A stretch of DNA of 64,000 nt from a virus. The translations under genes were made by a program, and so were the position numbers. Location of the stretch: positions 36,268-100,267 of the IMG/VR virus record IMGVR_UViG_3300009609_000001. One strand, 5' to 3'. The stretch's first letter is position 1. Each line of letters begins with the position of its first letter. Under the pieces are notes generated by a model, which was not told the DNA's origin, made no database searches, and saw only the letters and a program-made list of their open reading frames with translations. Positions 15,255 through 23,255 of the stretch are shown piece after piece.

Positions 15255-15691
15255 GATTCGTCTCCCTTGGTGTTGGCTTGTCCTTCGTCTCCGAACGTAT
15301 CCGGCGCCGCATCGAGCGCCGGCTCGTCGGCGTGGCCATTCGTGGATGGCTTCTTCTCTCGCACGCGAACGCACTCCACCATTTCGCCGAACGCCAGGCA
15401 GCGAGTCGGATAGAAAGTGACACGCTTGCCGGTCCACTTGTCGGCCTCGGGACCGTACAGTTGCGCGATGCTATCCGCGTTCGTCTTATTGCACACGAGC
15501 TTCTTCGCGGTCTTTTCAAAGCGAATCACCATCTTCGCTTTCTTGCTGCCGTCGATCATTTGCAGCGATTCCTTGCTGACGGCCGAGATGGTCAGCGTCA
15601 CGTCCCTGCCCTTGAACTCGACCGCCGCCAAATAATCTGACGGAAACGCTAACTCACCGTTCAGAGTGACCTTACTCCTAGCCTTCGCCAT
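15251..15691 (-). CDS. Exonuclease-associated conserved phage protein, 146 aa
   Basis: Reads as one beta-rich domain: FPSDYLAAVEFKGRDVTLTI, MVIRFEKTAKKLVCNKTNAD, IAQLYGPEADKWTGKRVTF, then a polar tail. This L-N-K-T-N-A...G-x-x-W-x-G-K pattern is seen in phage proteins beside RecE-type nucleases; a single-strand DNA-binding role is plausible but unproven. GAGGG site before ATG 15691. Confidence 0.7.
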   Translation of the reverse strand: MAKARSKVTLNGELAFPSDYLAAVEFKGRDVTLTISAVSKESLQMIDGSKKAKMVIRFEKTAKKLVCNKTNADSIAQLYGPEADKWTGKRVTFYPTRCLAFGEMVECVRVREKKPSTNGHADEPALDAAPDTFGDEGQANTKGDES

Positions 15692-16559
15692 CGTCGCCCT
15701 CACTTTCTTCTGTGAATGCAGCCCCGCCGCCGATCGTCACCACGCTATCCCCTGCGTCCGCCAGCCAGCCGGGCATCTCCAGCGTTACCACTTCGTTGCA
15801 GCGGCCAGGCCAGATCCCGGTTTCGCAGCAGACCTTGTATTGCTCAAGAATCGCGTAGGCTTGCTGCCGGCCGTAGCGAATCAGCGCCGGCGATAGCTCG
15901 AACGCCATCACGTCATAGGGTGGTGTGCCCTCGACGGCGATGAAGGCGAACCGCTCCCGCTCGAATAGCTCCAAGTAGACAGCGGCTTGCAGGTTGTAGC
16001 CGAACGACAGAACCGTATTCGTGAACGTCCGCACGTCGGCGCTACGGACCTTTTTCAAATCGATCAAGGGGTCGGTCGTGAGCGCATCGCACCGGCCCTT
16101 CATGCGCACGCCGTTGACCAGCCCGACCTTGCTGATTTCGACGTGATCGATCTTGGCCGTCCACTCGCGCACGAACGGATGCTTGCGCAGCGACCGGATC
16201 ATGCCGATTAGGTTCGCGTGCTGGGCCACGGTCAGGATGATTTTCGTATCGTGCTCATCGCAGAAGCCGTCCCACTCCGCGCCGTAGCGCCTTCCCTGCC
16301 GCCAGACGGCGATGCGTTCAGCGGCAAGTTCTGGTTCAAGGAAGCAGGTATGCAGCGCGCTGCCCAGCGTCATATCGTCGGTGGTTTTCTTGACCAACTC
16401 GCGGTCCATCGCGGCTTTCAAGTGGGCCATGCTCGCGCGGCCCTCCTTGAGCACCGACTGCGACGGGATCGGCCAGCGCAGGTAGTCGGCGTGAGGGACG
16501 TGATGGTGCAGGCCATCCGCAATCGCCGTCGCCGGTTCAAGTTCAAGTTGCTGAGTCAT
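15678..16559 (-). CDS. RecE/exonuclease VIII-like PD-(D/E)XK nuclease, 293 aa
   Basis: Begins with a short peptide then HADYLRWPIPSQSVLKEGR and MTLGSALHTCFLEPE, the entry motifs of the DUF3799/PDDEXK_1 family. Catalytic residues: MKGRCDAL (D), PLIDLKKVRSAD (D-x-K), and FGYNLQAAVYLEL (helix Q-x-x-x-Y). Likely a 5'-3' double-strand exonuclease acting with the next gene in recombination or end repair. Start at an ATGA overlap. Confidence 0.8.
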   Translation of the reverse strand: MTQQLELEPATAIADGLHHHVPHADYLRWPIPSQSVLKEGRASMAHLKAAMDRELVKKTTDDMTLGSALHTCFLEPELAAERIAVWRQGRRYGAEWDGFCDEHDTKIILTVAQHANLIGMIRSLRKHPFVREWTAKIDHVEISKVGLVNGVRMKGRCDALTTDPLIDLKKVRSADVRTFTNTVLSFGYNLQAAVYLELFERERFAFIAVEGTPPYDVMAFELSPALIRYGRQQAYAILEQYKVCCETGIWPGRCNEVVTLEMPGWLADAGDSVVTIGGGAAFTEESEGDDGEG

Positions 16560-16837
16560 AGCGCTGTTTCCTTCCGTTGCTGATGCCGCACAAGCCAGTC
16601 CCGCATGATCTCCGGGCTGCCCCAACATCCTGCCGGCGCGTGCGAATCGAACCACAGCAAGATTTCGCGCAGCCGCACGAGGTTGTCGTTGTCCGCGCGA
16701 ATCACGGCCAAGCGAAGATCGTTGATAATCACCGCACGCAGGAAGCTGCCGGGCTGGATGCCATGCTCGATGTAGAGTTTCATCCCGTCGCGTAAGAGCG
16801 GCGGGAGCTTGTCGTAAGGCAGGCTCATGGTGTCCAT
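16556..16837 (-). CDS. Conserved small phage protein, 93 aa
   Basis: LPPLLRDGMKLYIEHGIQPG then SFLRAVIINDLRLAVIRAD and a C-terminal WLVRHQQRK. This L-R-x-G-M...G-I-x-P-G-S-F-L-x-A-V-x-x-N-D pattern recurs in many phage genomes as an uncharacterised short protein. GAGGA site before ATG 16837. Confidence 0.75.
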   Translation of the reverse strand: MDTMSLPYDKLPPLLRDGMKLYIEHGIQPGSFLRAVIINDLRLAVIRADNDNLVRLREILLWFDSHAPAGCWGSPEIMRDWLVRHQQRKETAL

Positions 16838-16838
16838 T

Positions 16839-17069
16839 TCAATTCATCCTCGCGCTCAATCTCTCAATCCCCTGCTCGAGCGCATCGGCCGCGATCCGGT
16901 AGGCATCGATGATCGGCGCTCCGTTGGACTTCAGTTCACACCGCGAGACAGGCTTGCCGTCCGCTCCAGACTCTTGCTCGATCACCACCAGCACAATGCA
17001 CACACCCGCTGCGCTGGCGGCTGTGCCCAGGTCGTTCAGTGCGAGTTGTACGGTGGCCGGGAGGGTCAT
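16839..17069 (-). CDS. Hypothetical protein, 76 aa
   Basis: Small mixed domain (MTLPATVQLALNDLGTAASA, VCIVLVVIEQ, then a helical end ALEQGIERLSARMN). ATGA overlap with the upstream gene. Not recognised. Confidence 0.7.
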   Translation of the reverse strand: MTLPATVQLALNDLGTAASAAGVCIVLVVIEQESGADGKPVSRCELKSNGAPIIDAYRIAADALEQGIERLSARMN

Positions 17070-17377
17070 TTCGGCAACGTCTCCCGTTCCTCTTTCACAG
17101 TCCGAACCATAATCGCCAGCGCCATCAGCCAGTCGTCGTAAATCGCCGCTGCATCCCAGCCGCTCGCCTGTGGCACGGGTCGCGGCAACAGCGCCCGCAA
17201 AAACCCGTCATCCTCATCAGGTGAGACTTCCGGCCCGTCGTGACGTGCGCGGCGACCGGAGCCCAGTAGCCCGGCGTCGTCCAGGCGTTGGCGGATTAGC
17301 TCGTCCGTCGCGGCCAGGAATCGCTCGGCGTCGTGGGCTTTGTCTTGCCAGCGGGTGCGGTCGGTGGAGGTAATCAT
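17066..17377 (-). CDS. Hypothetical protein, 103 aa
   Basis: Starts MITSTDRTRWQDKAHDAERF with GAGGAG upstream and an ATGA junction; helical N-terminus, acidic middle (PEVSPDEDDGF), and a C-terminal helix (DDWLMALAIMVRTVKEERE). Not recognised. Confidence 0.7.
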   Translation of the reverse strand: MITSTDRTRWQDKAHDAERFLAATDELIRQRLDDAGLLGSGRRARHDGPEVSPDEDDGFLRALLPRPVPQASGWDAAAIYDDWLMALAIMVRTVKEERETLPK

Positions 17378-17877
17378 GTGGCGGTCTCCTCGCATTTCCA
17401 CTCGTATACCGGCTCGGTTTTCGTGCCGACCTGCACTCGCTTGCAAATGGCTCCGTCTTTCGTCGGGAACGCCATAACGCGAAGTCTGTACGCGTACCAC
17501 TCGTTGTGCGTGCGCTCGCCAGTTGCCGGGTTGATGGTCGATGTATTTTCTCCGCTGCAAATCAATGCGTAGGTACGTCGCTCGATTTCGTGGTAATCTT
17601 CCGGCGGCTTGTCCTTGTCGGTGTGCCAGCCACGCGAAGCCAGATCGCGGAATAGCGGAATCAATTCGTCGAAGCTCTTGACGTAAACCATGATCGCAAT
17701 GAACGGCTCGCGGCACGCCCACTGAGTTACGGAAACCTTTGGTTCAAACTGCGGGAACAGGTCGGCCACGGCATGTGCCATGCGCGCCACGTCCGACAGC
17801 AACTCGGCTTTGATGCGGAGCGCGTCAAGCTCGTCGAACTTGGCCTGGATAGCAGGAGGGACGGATTTACTTGCCAT
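17374..17877 (-). CDS. Hypothetical protein, 167 aa
   Basis: Helical first third (AIQAKFDELDALRIKAELLS) and a beta-rich remainder with ALICSGENTST and YAYRLRVMAFPTKDG. The start at 17877 has GGAG at normal distance. Overlaps the upstream gene by 11 bases. Not recognised. Confidence 0.7.
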   Translation of the reverse strand: MASKSVPPAIQAKFDELDALRIKAELLSDVARMAHAVADLFPQFEPKVSVTQWACREPFIAIMVYVKSFDELIPLFRDLASRGWHTDKDKPPEDYHEIERRTYALICSGENTSTINPATGERTHNEWYAYRLRVMAFPTKDGAICKRVQVGTKTEPVYEWKCEETAT

Positions 17878-18079
17878 CGTTGTTCTCCAATTCCGCCGCC
17901 TTGAGCAGCAGTTGCCGTTGTAGGGCTTCGCAGTCGGTCGCGGCTTGACGTAGTTCGACGATTGCATCCGCATGGCCACGCCTGCGCAAATCGCTTGCCT
18001 TGTCGATGCGACTGCGAATGACGACTGCGCCGTTGCTGAGCGTGCTGAAGTGGACGCGGGTGGTTAGTTTGGTTGCCAT
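17867..18079 (-). CDS. Small hypothetical protein, 70 aa
   Basis: MATKLTTRVHFSTLSNGAVV then a basic helical region (RRRGHADAIVELRQAATDCE). It follows a GC-rich stem with a T run that ends about 12 bases before its ATG, so its expression may be attenuated. Not recognised. Confidence 0.65.
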   Translation of the reverse strand: MATKLTTRVHFSTLSNGAVVIRSRIDKASDLRRRGHADAIVELRQAATDCEALQRQLLLKAAELENNDGK

Positions 18080-18177
18080 GTTTGTTCTAAAAACGCCGCC
18101 GCCTTACTCGTGGTTCGTGCCTCACCTTTCGGTGATTCGGCTAGTTCGGCTTGCGGCTCTTGAGAGCCTATGGGCAT
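18064..18177 (-). CDS. Possible 37-aa peptide inside a structured leader
   Basis: From ATG 18177 the frame MPIGSQEPQAELAESPKGEA continues to AAAFLEQTWQPN and overlaps the start of the next gene. Composition is protein-like, but there is no clear ribosome site, and the same bases can be explained as an RNA hairpin region, so I give it low weight. Confidence 0.3.
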   Translation of the reverse strand: MPIGSQEPQAELAESPKGEARTTSKAAAFLEQTWQPN

Positions 18178-18214
18178 TGCGCTTCGGGCTTCAACCTTTT
18201 GGGGCGGCGGCGTT
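18087..18214 (-). promoter_or_regulatory. Structured leader with terminator-like stem
   Basis: Complementary arms at 18092-18103 and 18203-18214 (ACGCCGCCGCC type) enclose about 100 bases with a small hairpin (GGCTC-TTGA-GAGCC). On the minus strand the second arm is followed by TTTTT and, 12 bases later, the next ATG. The layout resembles an attenuator. Confidence 0.45.
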
Positions 18215-18270
18215 GGTTCCTTTCGTTGGGCCTCCCGCAGAAGCGCCGCGGGTCGCTTGGGTCGTGGTGG

Positions 18271-18489
18271 CTAGTTCACAGCACACCGCTCATTGGCGAG
18301 CTTTACAGCCAGCCTGATTTGAGCGGCCGTCAGTCCCGCATTGCCGCGGTCAAGAGCGTTCGCAAAGCCAAGTAACTCACCAGCGGCTTGCGGCCATAAG
18401 ACTTTCCGCTCATGGTCGGTTGATGCCGGGAAGTCCGGTATCGGCTGTGCAAAAAAATCAGGATTGATAGTTGGTTTTTCTGGCGGCAT
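18271..18489 (-). CDS. Small hypothetical protein, 72 aa
   Basis: Pro-rich start (MPPEKPTINPDFFAQPIPDF), then helical AAGELLGFANALDRGNAG and IRLAVKLANER. Start shares bases with the upstream stop (TGATG). Not recognised. Confidence 0.7.
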   Translation of the reverse strand: MPPEKPTINPDFFAQPIPDFPASTDHERKVLWPQAAGELLGFANALDRGNAGLTAAQIRLAVKLANERCAVN

Positions 18490-18638
18490 CAGTGCGTGAC
18501 CTTTCCGATACAGGCGAGAATCCCGCGGCGCGCCAGGAATCGTTGCCTGGCCTGCGCCTCTTCAAGCGTCTGGAATTCGTCGATAGTCGCGCTGTCCACG
18601 TCGTCCGACCATCGCAGTTGGTAGAAGGGGAATTTCAT
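18489..18638 (-). CDS. Very small protein, 49 aa
   Basis: MKFPFYQLRWSDDVDSATID then EFQTLEEAQARQRFLARRG, a compact beta-then-helix sequence with good coding character, ending in a TGATG junction with the next gene. Function unknown. Confidence 0.65.
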   Translation of the reverse strand: MKFPFYQLRWSDDVDSATIDEFQTLEEAQARQRFLARRGILACIGKVTH

Positions 18639-18691
18639 CGTTTCGTTTTCCTTGTCCTTGCCCCGCGGCCATTGCGGGTGCGGGAGGGGGG

Positions 18692-19603
18692 TTAGGGTGC
18701 ATCGACGATTCCGCCACTTGCGGCCAAGTCATCGTAGGATTGCTTGTTAGCTCGGCACTTCCGGCAGAGGGTTTCACCTGCCGAGAACAACTTGAACGGC
18801 TCGCTGCATTCGTCGCATTGGGCCATAGGCTGGCGTGGTGTCAGCCGAACATGCTCGGCAACTTCATCGGGAACCGTGGGGCGGTTGGCTGGCGGTTGGC
18901 CACGGGCGCGAGACAGTTCCTTTATGTCCGATTCGTCCACTGCCGATGCGCGCCATTCGTCCAGTTTGCGGAGCGTCCTTTCTTCGCCACGCTCCAGCAG
19001 CAAATGCCACTGATAGGCGTCGGCCGGACTGGCGTTTCCACCGGCAGCAATGAGAGCGGCAGCCCTCTCTTGGTGCGTCATGCTGTTCCACCACGCCATA
19101 CCGGCCGCTTCATCGACCACACTTCCGCCAACGCAAACGTGTTCACGCTGCGGAAGTTCCTCATTCTCCGTGTCTGCCGTGAATTTGCCGCGCGCTACGG
19201 ACTCTACGATGGCTTCGGCCTGTGCGTTTCCTGCGTCACGGCACACGTCACACGACCCGTAGCCGATTTGGACCTTGCAGGTACGGCAGTAATCGTCGTC
19301 AAAGCATGGGTCATTGTCGGGGTCCGCCTGCGCGTCCTTGTAGGCCCGGTTGCACGGCTCGCACCAGTCGCCTTCCTTGACGCCGTGCTCGCAGACGCTG
19401 CCGCCAATCCAGGAGAACAGCGAGACAACATCGTCGCCGGATTGTTCCAAGCCAGTGTCGATGTATTCCCAGCGGACGTTCCTGCCTTGTTCGTCTTTGG
19501 AGTCGAACCACAGGCCATCTGGCTTGCGGTTCGTGTTCCTCTCGGTCTTGTCGAGGTGATAAATGGCTCCGTCCATCGGACCATCGACGCATTGAAGAAT
19601 CAT
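18692..19603 (-). CDS. Multi-Cys hypothetical protein, 303 aa
   Basis: Three parts: an N-terminal beta-rich segment (MILQCVDGPMDGAIYHLDKT), a Cys-rich middle (CEHGVKEGDWCEPC, CRTCKVQIGYGSCDVC), and a C-terminal zinc-ribbon (CDECSEPF...CRKCRANK). Looks like a fusion of several small zinc modules. Start fixed by an ATGA junction. Not recognised. Confidence 0.75.
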   Translation of the reverse strand: MILQCVDGPMDGAIYHLDKTERNTNRKPDGLWFDSKDEQGRNVRWEYIDTGLEQSGDDVVSLFSWIGGSVCEHGVKEGDWCEPCNRAYKDAQADPDNDPCFDDDYCRTCKVQIGYGSCDVCRDAGNAQAEAIVESVARGKFTADTENEELPQREHVCVGGSVVDEAAGMAWWNSMTHQERAAALIAAGGNASPADAYQWHLLLERGEERTLRKLDEWRASAVDESDIKELSRARGQPPANRPTVPDEVAEHVRLTPRQPMAQCDECSEPFKLFSAGETLCRKCRANKQSYDDLAASGGIVDAP

Positions 19604-19905
19604 GTAGTCCGTCCTTCCAGGGCAGCCGCGCCCACCGGCAGGCATCGAGAAAGATTTTCGACTTCGATCTCCAACCGCAAGGCATTGATTTCCTGCGCTA
19701 TGGGAGATGGCGTGAAATAGCCTTCCGGCTTGTCGATGCCAAGATGTTTGATCGCCCCGCGAAGCGTACTGTGGGCTTGCGAGTGAGCGTCTGGATAAGT
19801 CGGAAAGAAACTCGCGTAGCCGTTCTTTCTGGCCACGGCCACGATGGCGTTCTCCTGCGATGACAGTTCAGGAAAGCACCACTCAAGCCACCATTGCTTT
19901 GACAT
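19600..19905 (-). CDS. Hypothetical protein, 101 aa
   Basis: MSKQWWLEWCFPELSSQENA start with GGAG at good spacing; helical C-terminus (AQEINALRLEIEVENLSRCL). A terminator-like stem with TTTTTT ends directly before this ribosome site. Not recognised. Confidence 0.7.
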   Translation of the reverse strand: MSKQWWLEWCFPELSSQENAIVAVARKNGYASFFPTYPDAHSQAHSTLRGAIKHLGIDKPEGYFTPSPIAQEINALRLEIEVENLSRCLPVGAAALEGRTT

Positions 19906-19916
19906 AAAGGTTCTCC

Positions 19917-19949
19917 AAAAAAGCCTGTCGCCGGACTTGCCGCACAGGC
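19917..19949 (-). terminator. Terminator-like hairpin before an RBS
   Basis: GCCTGT (19944-19949 complement) pairs with ACAGGC (19923-19928 complement), followed on the minus strand by TTTTTT and then GGAG of the next gene. It would end transcription from the 20264 gene or act as an attenuator. Confidence 0.6.
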
Positions 19950-19976
19950 ACTTGGCAAAGCCAAGTCTCGAACGGT

Positions 19977-20264
19977 TTACGACTGGTAATTCATCGGCCA
20001 AGCGAACTCTTTCGCGGCCTCGATGCCGGCTTCTGCCATGATTGCCTTGAAGGTCATTTCGGCCACCTTGTCCATGTGACAGTCGAGGGCGGCCTTCGCG
20101 GCGGCCAGAGCCTCCGGCAGCTTGATCTTGCACCACGACCGAATACAGGCGGTGGCGGCTTCGTAATCGAGAACCTTCAGGCCGTTGGCTCGGACGTATT
20201 CGGCAGCGGCACGCATGGCGGTCTCTGCGGCAAGCGTTCCCAGGTTGTCGATGTTCGTTGTCAT
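19977..20264 (-). CDS. Helical hypothetical protein, 95 aa
   Basis: All-helical, Ala-rich sequence (NLGTLAAETAMRAAAEYVRA, ALAAAKAALDCHMDKVAEM). First gene after the operator-like palindrome at 20317, so it probably heads a regulated leftward transcript. Not recognised. Confidence 0.7.
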   Translation of the reverse strand: MTTNIDNLGTLAAETAMRAAAEYVRANGLKVLDYEAATACIRSWCKIKLPEALAAAKAALDCHMDKVAEMTFKAIMAEAGIEAAKEFAWPMNYQS

Positions 20265-20312
20265 GTTCTTTTCCCTTTGCGTTTGATTCCCGCAAGTCTT
20301 GCTTGCGTGCGT

Positions 20313-20342
20313 ATAGTCTAACAGATTAGATTATCGGGTCAA
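20313..20342 (-). promoter_or_regulatory. Promoter with overlapping palindrome
   Basis: On the minus strand TTGACC (20342-20337) is followed after 16 bases by TAGACT, a weak -35/-10 pair. Inside the spacer lies the inverted repeat TCTAA-CAGA-TTAGA (20317-20330). The HTH gene at 20375 is directly upstream, suggesting repression at this site. Confidence 0.45.
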
Positions 20343-20374
20343 GCCCCCACGGGCATATAATCCAAAATACTTGA

Positions 20375-20938
20375 TTACCGTTTCCGCCGCTTATTCCCGC
20401 CGATTCCATCAACGAAATCATCCGGCGGAATCAGGTCGCGGTAGTCGCTTTTCCCTAGAGCCTTGGCAATCAGGTTCAAGTTCTCGACGCTGGGCGACGT
20501 GGTGCCGCCCATGTAATTGAAGATCGTCGCGCGACTGATGCCGGTTTGCTTGGCAATCTTCGTTGCGTCATCGCCGATGAGGTACTGCAAATAGAGCGCG
20601 AGTTGCCCGGCTGGCGTTTTGTGGTCCGGGTTGTTAGTGCGTTTGCGGCCCATGCGGCTTGCCTTGGTGGGAAGATGGTCCCCCACTCTACGTTCGCAGC
20701 CGCGCCGCCGCAACAATTTGTCTGCTCTGACTGCTTCCATCGCTTTCCTCTTGGCATCTCTCATGGCTTTGTCGCTCACAATTCCCGGCGCAGAAAAACC
20801 GATCATCGGGGTATCGGCTTGAAAGTCGAACGCAGAAGCGTCGCGCCTGCCCAGCGCCTTGCGGAACGCAGCCTGCGCAATGCGGGCATCTCTGCTTTTC
20901 CGCCGCAACGTCTCGGGCTTGGGTCGGGTTGTGCTCAT
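20375..20938 (-). CDS. HTH regulator with N-terminal extension, 187 aa
   Basis: C-terminal half is a helix-turn-helix: AGQLALYLQYLIGDDATKIA, KQTGISRATIFNYMGGTTSP, then NLIAKALGKSDYRDLIPPDD. The end motif S-D-Y-R-x-x-x-P-P matches the HTH protein at 12347. The N-terminal 100 residues are basic and unrecognised and may be a second domain. Likely represses the promoter at 20313-20342. Confidence 0.75.
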   Translation of the reverse strand: MSTTRPKPETLRRKSRDARIAQAAFRKALGRRDASAFDFQADTPMIGFSAPGIVSDKAMRDAKRKAMEAVRADKLLRRRGCERRVGDHLPTKASRMGRKRTNNPDHKTPAGQLALYLQYLIGDDATKIAKQTGISRATIFNYMGGTTSPSVENLNLIAKALGKSDYRDLIPPDDFVDGIGGNKRRKR

Positions 20939-21165
20939 GGTGTTAGCCTCTTGAATTCAAACGCCTGAAAGTCAACCGACATAACTTGTGCGAACGCCTG
21001 CACGTCGGCCTTGTCGGCAAACTCGATAATCGCCGCGTGTCTCAGGAGCATCGGTTCCGGCTCGCCGGTGTCCCGATTCAGCGTGAGCAAGCTGCCGTCG
21101 TCAAAACGCCCGATGGACAGGATGCGGAAGTTGATCGGTTTCTCTCGCGTGGTGGTCGTGCTCAT
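20935..21165 (-). CDS. Hypothetical protein, 76 aa
   Basis: Beta-rich sequence (FRILSIGRFDDGSLLTLNRD) with a helical end (KADVQAFAQVMSVDFQ). ATGA overlaps at both ends. Not recognised. Confidence 0.7.
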   Translation of the reverse strand: MSTTTTREKPINFRILSIGRFDDGSLLTLNRDTGEPEPMLLRHAAIIEFADKADVQAFAQVMSVDFQAFEFKRLTP

Positions 21166-21365
21166 GGGCTTGTCGCTTTCTCCGCGTCAATCGCGGTCAA
21201 ACTCTCCACCCCCAGCACGTCGGCCACGTATGCCTCGTGGGCCAGGTCCATAGCCGTATACGCGCGCCGCTGGCAGACGAGCAGGGCTTCGCGGAACTTG
21301 GCGTGCTCGGCCAGGAACGCGGCTCGTGCTTCGGGGTAGCCGTAGGCTTCGGTGGTGTAGATCAT
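21162..21365 (-). CDS. Small helical protein, 67 aa
   Basis: MIYTTEAYGYPEARAAFLAE then RRAYTAMDLAHEAYVADVLG; all helical. Start fixed by an ATGA junction with the DUF5131 gene. Not recognised. Confidence 0.7.
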   Translation of the reverse strand: MIYTTEAYGYPEARAAFLAEHAKFREALLVCQRRAYTAMDLAHEAYVADVLGVESLTAIDAEKATSP

Positions 21366-22357
21366 GGCGTCGGCTCCGGTTGGATGGCGGGGAACTCGTC
21401 CCACGTGCGACCGTCGAGCAGGCGGCCGGCGGCTTTTTTGCCAACGCGGAATATCGGACAGCGCTCGTCGTTCGATTCGAGCGGCGGGAACCAGACGCGA
21501 TCACGCTGATTCGCCGCATGGATTGCGGACACGCCGCGGCGCTGCGAGTCATCCTGATCCCCTGGTGCCCACTCGCCCCACTGCTTGAAGAAAAACGGCA
21601 CGCTAGCAGCTTCGCACTGGTCCCGCAGCGAGCGTGCCCAATCGGGGTGCATCGGGCGTGCGCCGTGGCCCGACTCGCCGCCAACGATTACCCACGAAAT
21701 TCCGGTCAAATCAATCTCGCCCAAATCCTCAAGCAGCGGTTCAATCGACAGGAACCGCACAGCGGCAAGCGTATGGCGCAAGTGGTCGATCCGATCGATT
21801 CGTTTGCGATCTTCCACGCTCACGCCCAGCCAGACGTTCGGCAGTGGCCAGGGTCCGGTATGCACGGCATCGGCGGCAATATCGCCATCCTCCACCATGT
21901 TTCCAGCGCAGACGGCAATGGCGAATTTCAGATCGACAGGCTCACCAGCGTATTTGCGTTCGCCCTGGAAATACCTTGCCATACGCTCGGCTCTTTTTGT
22001 GAGCACCTGAAACGTGTGCTGCGGACAAACGGCCATCACGCCGAAAACTCGATCGATGAACCAGTCGGGCACATCATCATGGAACAGGTCGCTCATGGAA
22101 TTGACGAACACCCGCTTTGGCTTTCGCCATTGCAGCGGAATCGACAGCGCCTCGGCGTTCAAGTTCACCTTGCCGGTCCACAGCACCTTGCCGTTCGTTT
22201 TCTTCGTCGTGCCGGAATACTTCGCCTGCCCCATCGCCTCAAGGCGGGCCGCGGTGCGCATGGCATAGCAGTTGTGGCAGCCCGGAGAAACGATCGAGCA
22301 TCCCGCGATTGGATTCCATGTTGCGTCGGTCCACTCGATTTGCGAATTAGCTGCCAT
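21362..22357 (-). CDS. DUF5131 (phage Gp37/Gp68) family protein, 331 aa
   Basis: IEWTDATWNPIAGCSIVSPG then CHNCYAMRTAARLE, VFVNSMSDLFHDDVP, MAVCPQHTFQVLTKRAERM, PLPNVWLGVSVEDRKRID, SIEPLLEDLG and WVIVGGESGHGARPM are the family's successive signatures. Three Cys (C-x7-C-x2-C) suggest an iron-sulphur centre as in radical SAM enzymes; the reaction is unknown. Start 22357 chosen over GTG 22366 because of GGGTG spacing. Sits among DNA methyltransferases. Confidence 0.9.
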   Translation of the reverse strand: MAANSQIEWTDATWNPIAGCSIVSPGCHNCYAMRTAARLEAMGQAKYSGTTKKTNGKVLWTGKVNLNAEALSIPLQWRKPKRVFVNSMSDLFHDDVPDWFIDRVFGVMAVCPQHTFQVLTKRAERMARYFQGERKYAGEPVDLKFAIAVCAGNMVEDGDIAADAVHTGPWPLPNVWLGVSVEDRKRIDRIDHLRHTLAAVRFLSIEPLLEDLGEIDLTGISWVIVGGESGHGARPMHPDWARSLRDQCEAASVPFFFKQWGEWAPGDQDDSQRRGVSAIHAANQRDRVWFPPLESNDERCPIFRVGKKAAGRLLDGRTWDEFPAIQPEPTP

Positions 22358-22382
22358 CGTGTTCACCCGTTAGGTTCGGCGT

Positions 22383-23255
22383 TCATGGGGACTCGGCGAA
22401 TAGCGGGTGTCGCGTCTCTGCGTAGCTGGGTCCGTTCATCAAAAGGACTTCGACGGCTCGCGTGCTATTTTCTCCGCGATTTCCTAGCTGCCCGTGCGCC
22501 ATCGACTTCGCCACGTCAAACGTCCGTTTCGTCCATCCGCTGTAAAGACCATCCAACCGCTCGTGGTCGTAATAACTGACGACAACGCGCGCCGCATGGA
22601 ACCTTTCCAGCAACGCCGCCAGTCGCTCGTGGTCTGCGTCCGAAAAGTCGTGGACGTAGTTTCCTTTTTTCACCAAATACGGCGGGTCGCAATAAATCGC
22701 GGTGTCACCCGCGTCGTCAATCCGCTCAATGATTTCAAAGGCATCGCGGCAAAGGATCGTAACGGCCTGAAGGCGCTTGCGCCATGCCGGAATGCTTTGC
22801 ACTGCGGAATTCCAGCGGACTCCCTCATGCCCGCCACCAGTTGTGTATCGCACGCCCGGCTTGTGAATCGTGTCGCTCGTGCCGGAAACTCCATTCCTTC
22901 CGAACCACGAGACAACAAAATAGTCGAATGCTCTTTCAAGTGGAGACTCGCATTCGGCCTGAAGGCGCTCCCAAGAATCTGTCAATTGCTGCTCTGAGAA
23001 CAAAACACGACGCAAGCGCCGGTACAGTTTCGGACCATCGGCGCTTTGAATAACGCGAGCCAAATTGACCAAATCGCCATGCAAATCGTTTACTCTCTCG
23101 TGCGACGCGCGCGGCTTGTTAAGCAGGACGGACATCGAACCGCAGAATGGCTCCCAGTAGCCGACGTGCGGCCCAAGTTCGGCAACGATGTCAGCCGCGA
23201 GATTTCTCTTGCCGCCAAACCACGGTGCCAGGGCTGTGATAGTCGGTGCATTCAT
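22383..23255 (-). CDS. Dam-like D12-class N6-adenine DNA methyltransferase, 290 aa
   Basis: APWFGGKRNLAADIVAELGP is motif X/I of D12 enzymes, GYWEPFCGSMSVLLNKPRA is the SAM loop, and AIYCDPPYL is catalytic motif IV (DPPY). Length fits the family. Would methylate adenine in phage DNA, probably against host restriction. Followed by a short gene through an ATGA overlap. Confidence 0.9.
   Translation of the reverse strand: MNAPTITALAPWFGGKRNLAADIVAELGPHVGYWEPFCGSMSVLLNKPRASHERVNDLHGDLVNLARVIQSADGPKLYRRLRRVLFSEQQLTDSWERLQAECESPLERAFDYFVVSWFGRNGVSGTSDTIHKPGVRYTTGGGHEGVRWNSAVQSIPAWRKRLQAVTILCRDAFEIIERIDDAGDTAIYCDPPYLVKKGNYVHDFSDADHERLAALLERFHAARVVVSYYDHERLDGLYSGWTKRTFDVAKSMAHGQLGNRGENSTRAVEVLLMNGPSYAETRHPLFAESP

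Noticed and set aside
21326-22579. Long plus-strand frame opposite DUF5131 and Dam-like genes
   Set aside because: The minus strand carries recognisable families throughout; this frame has no motif.
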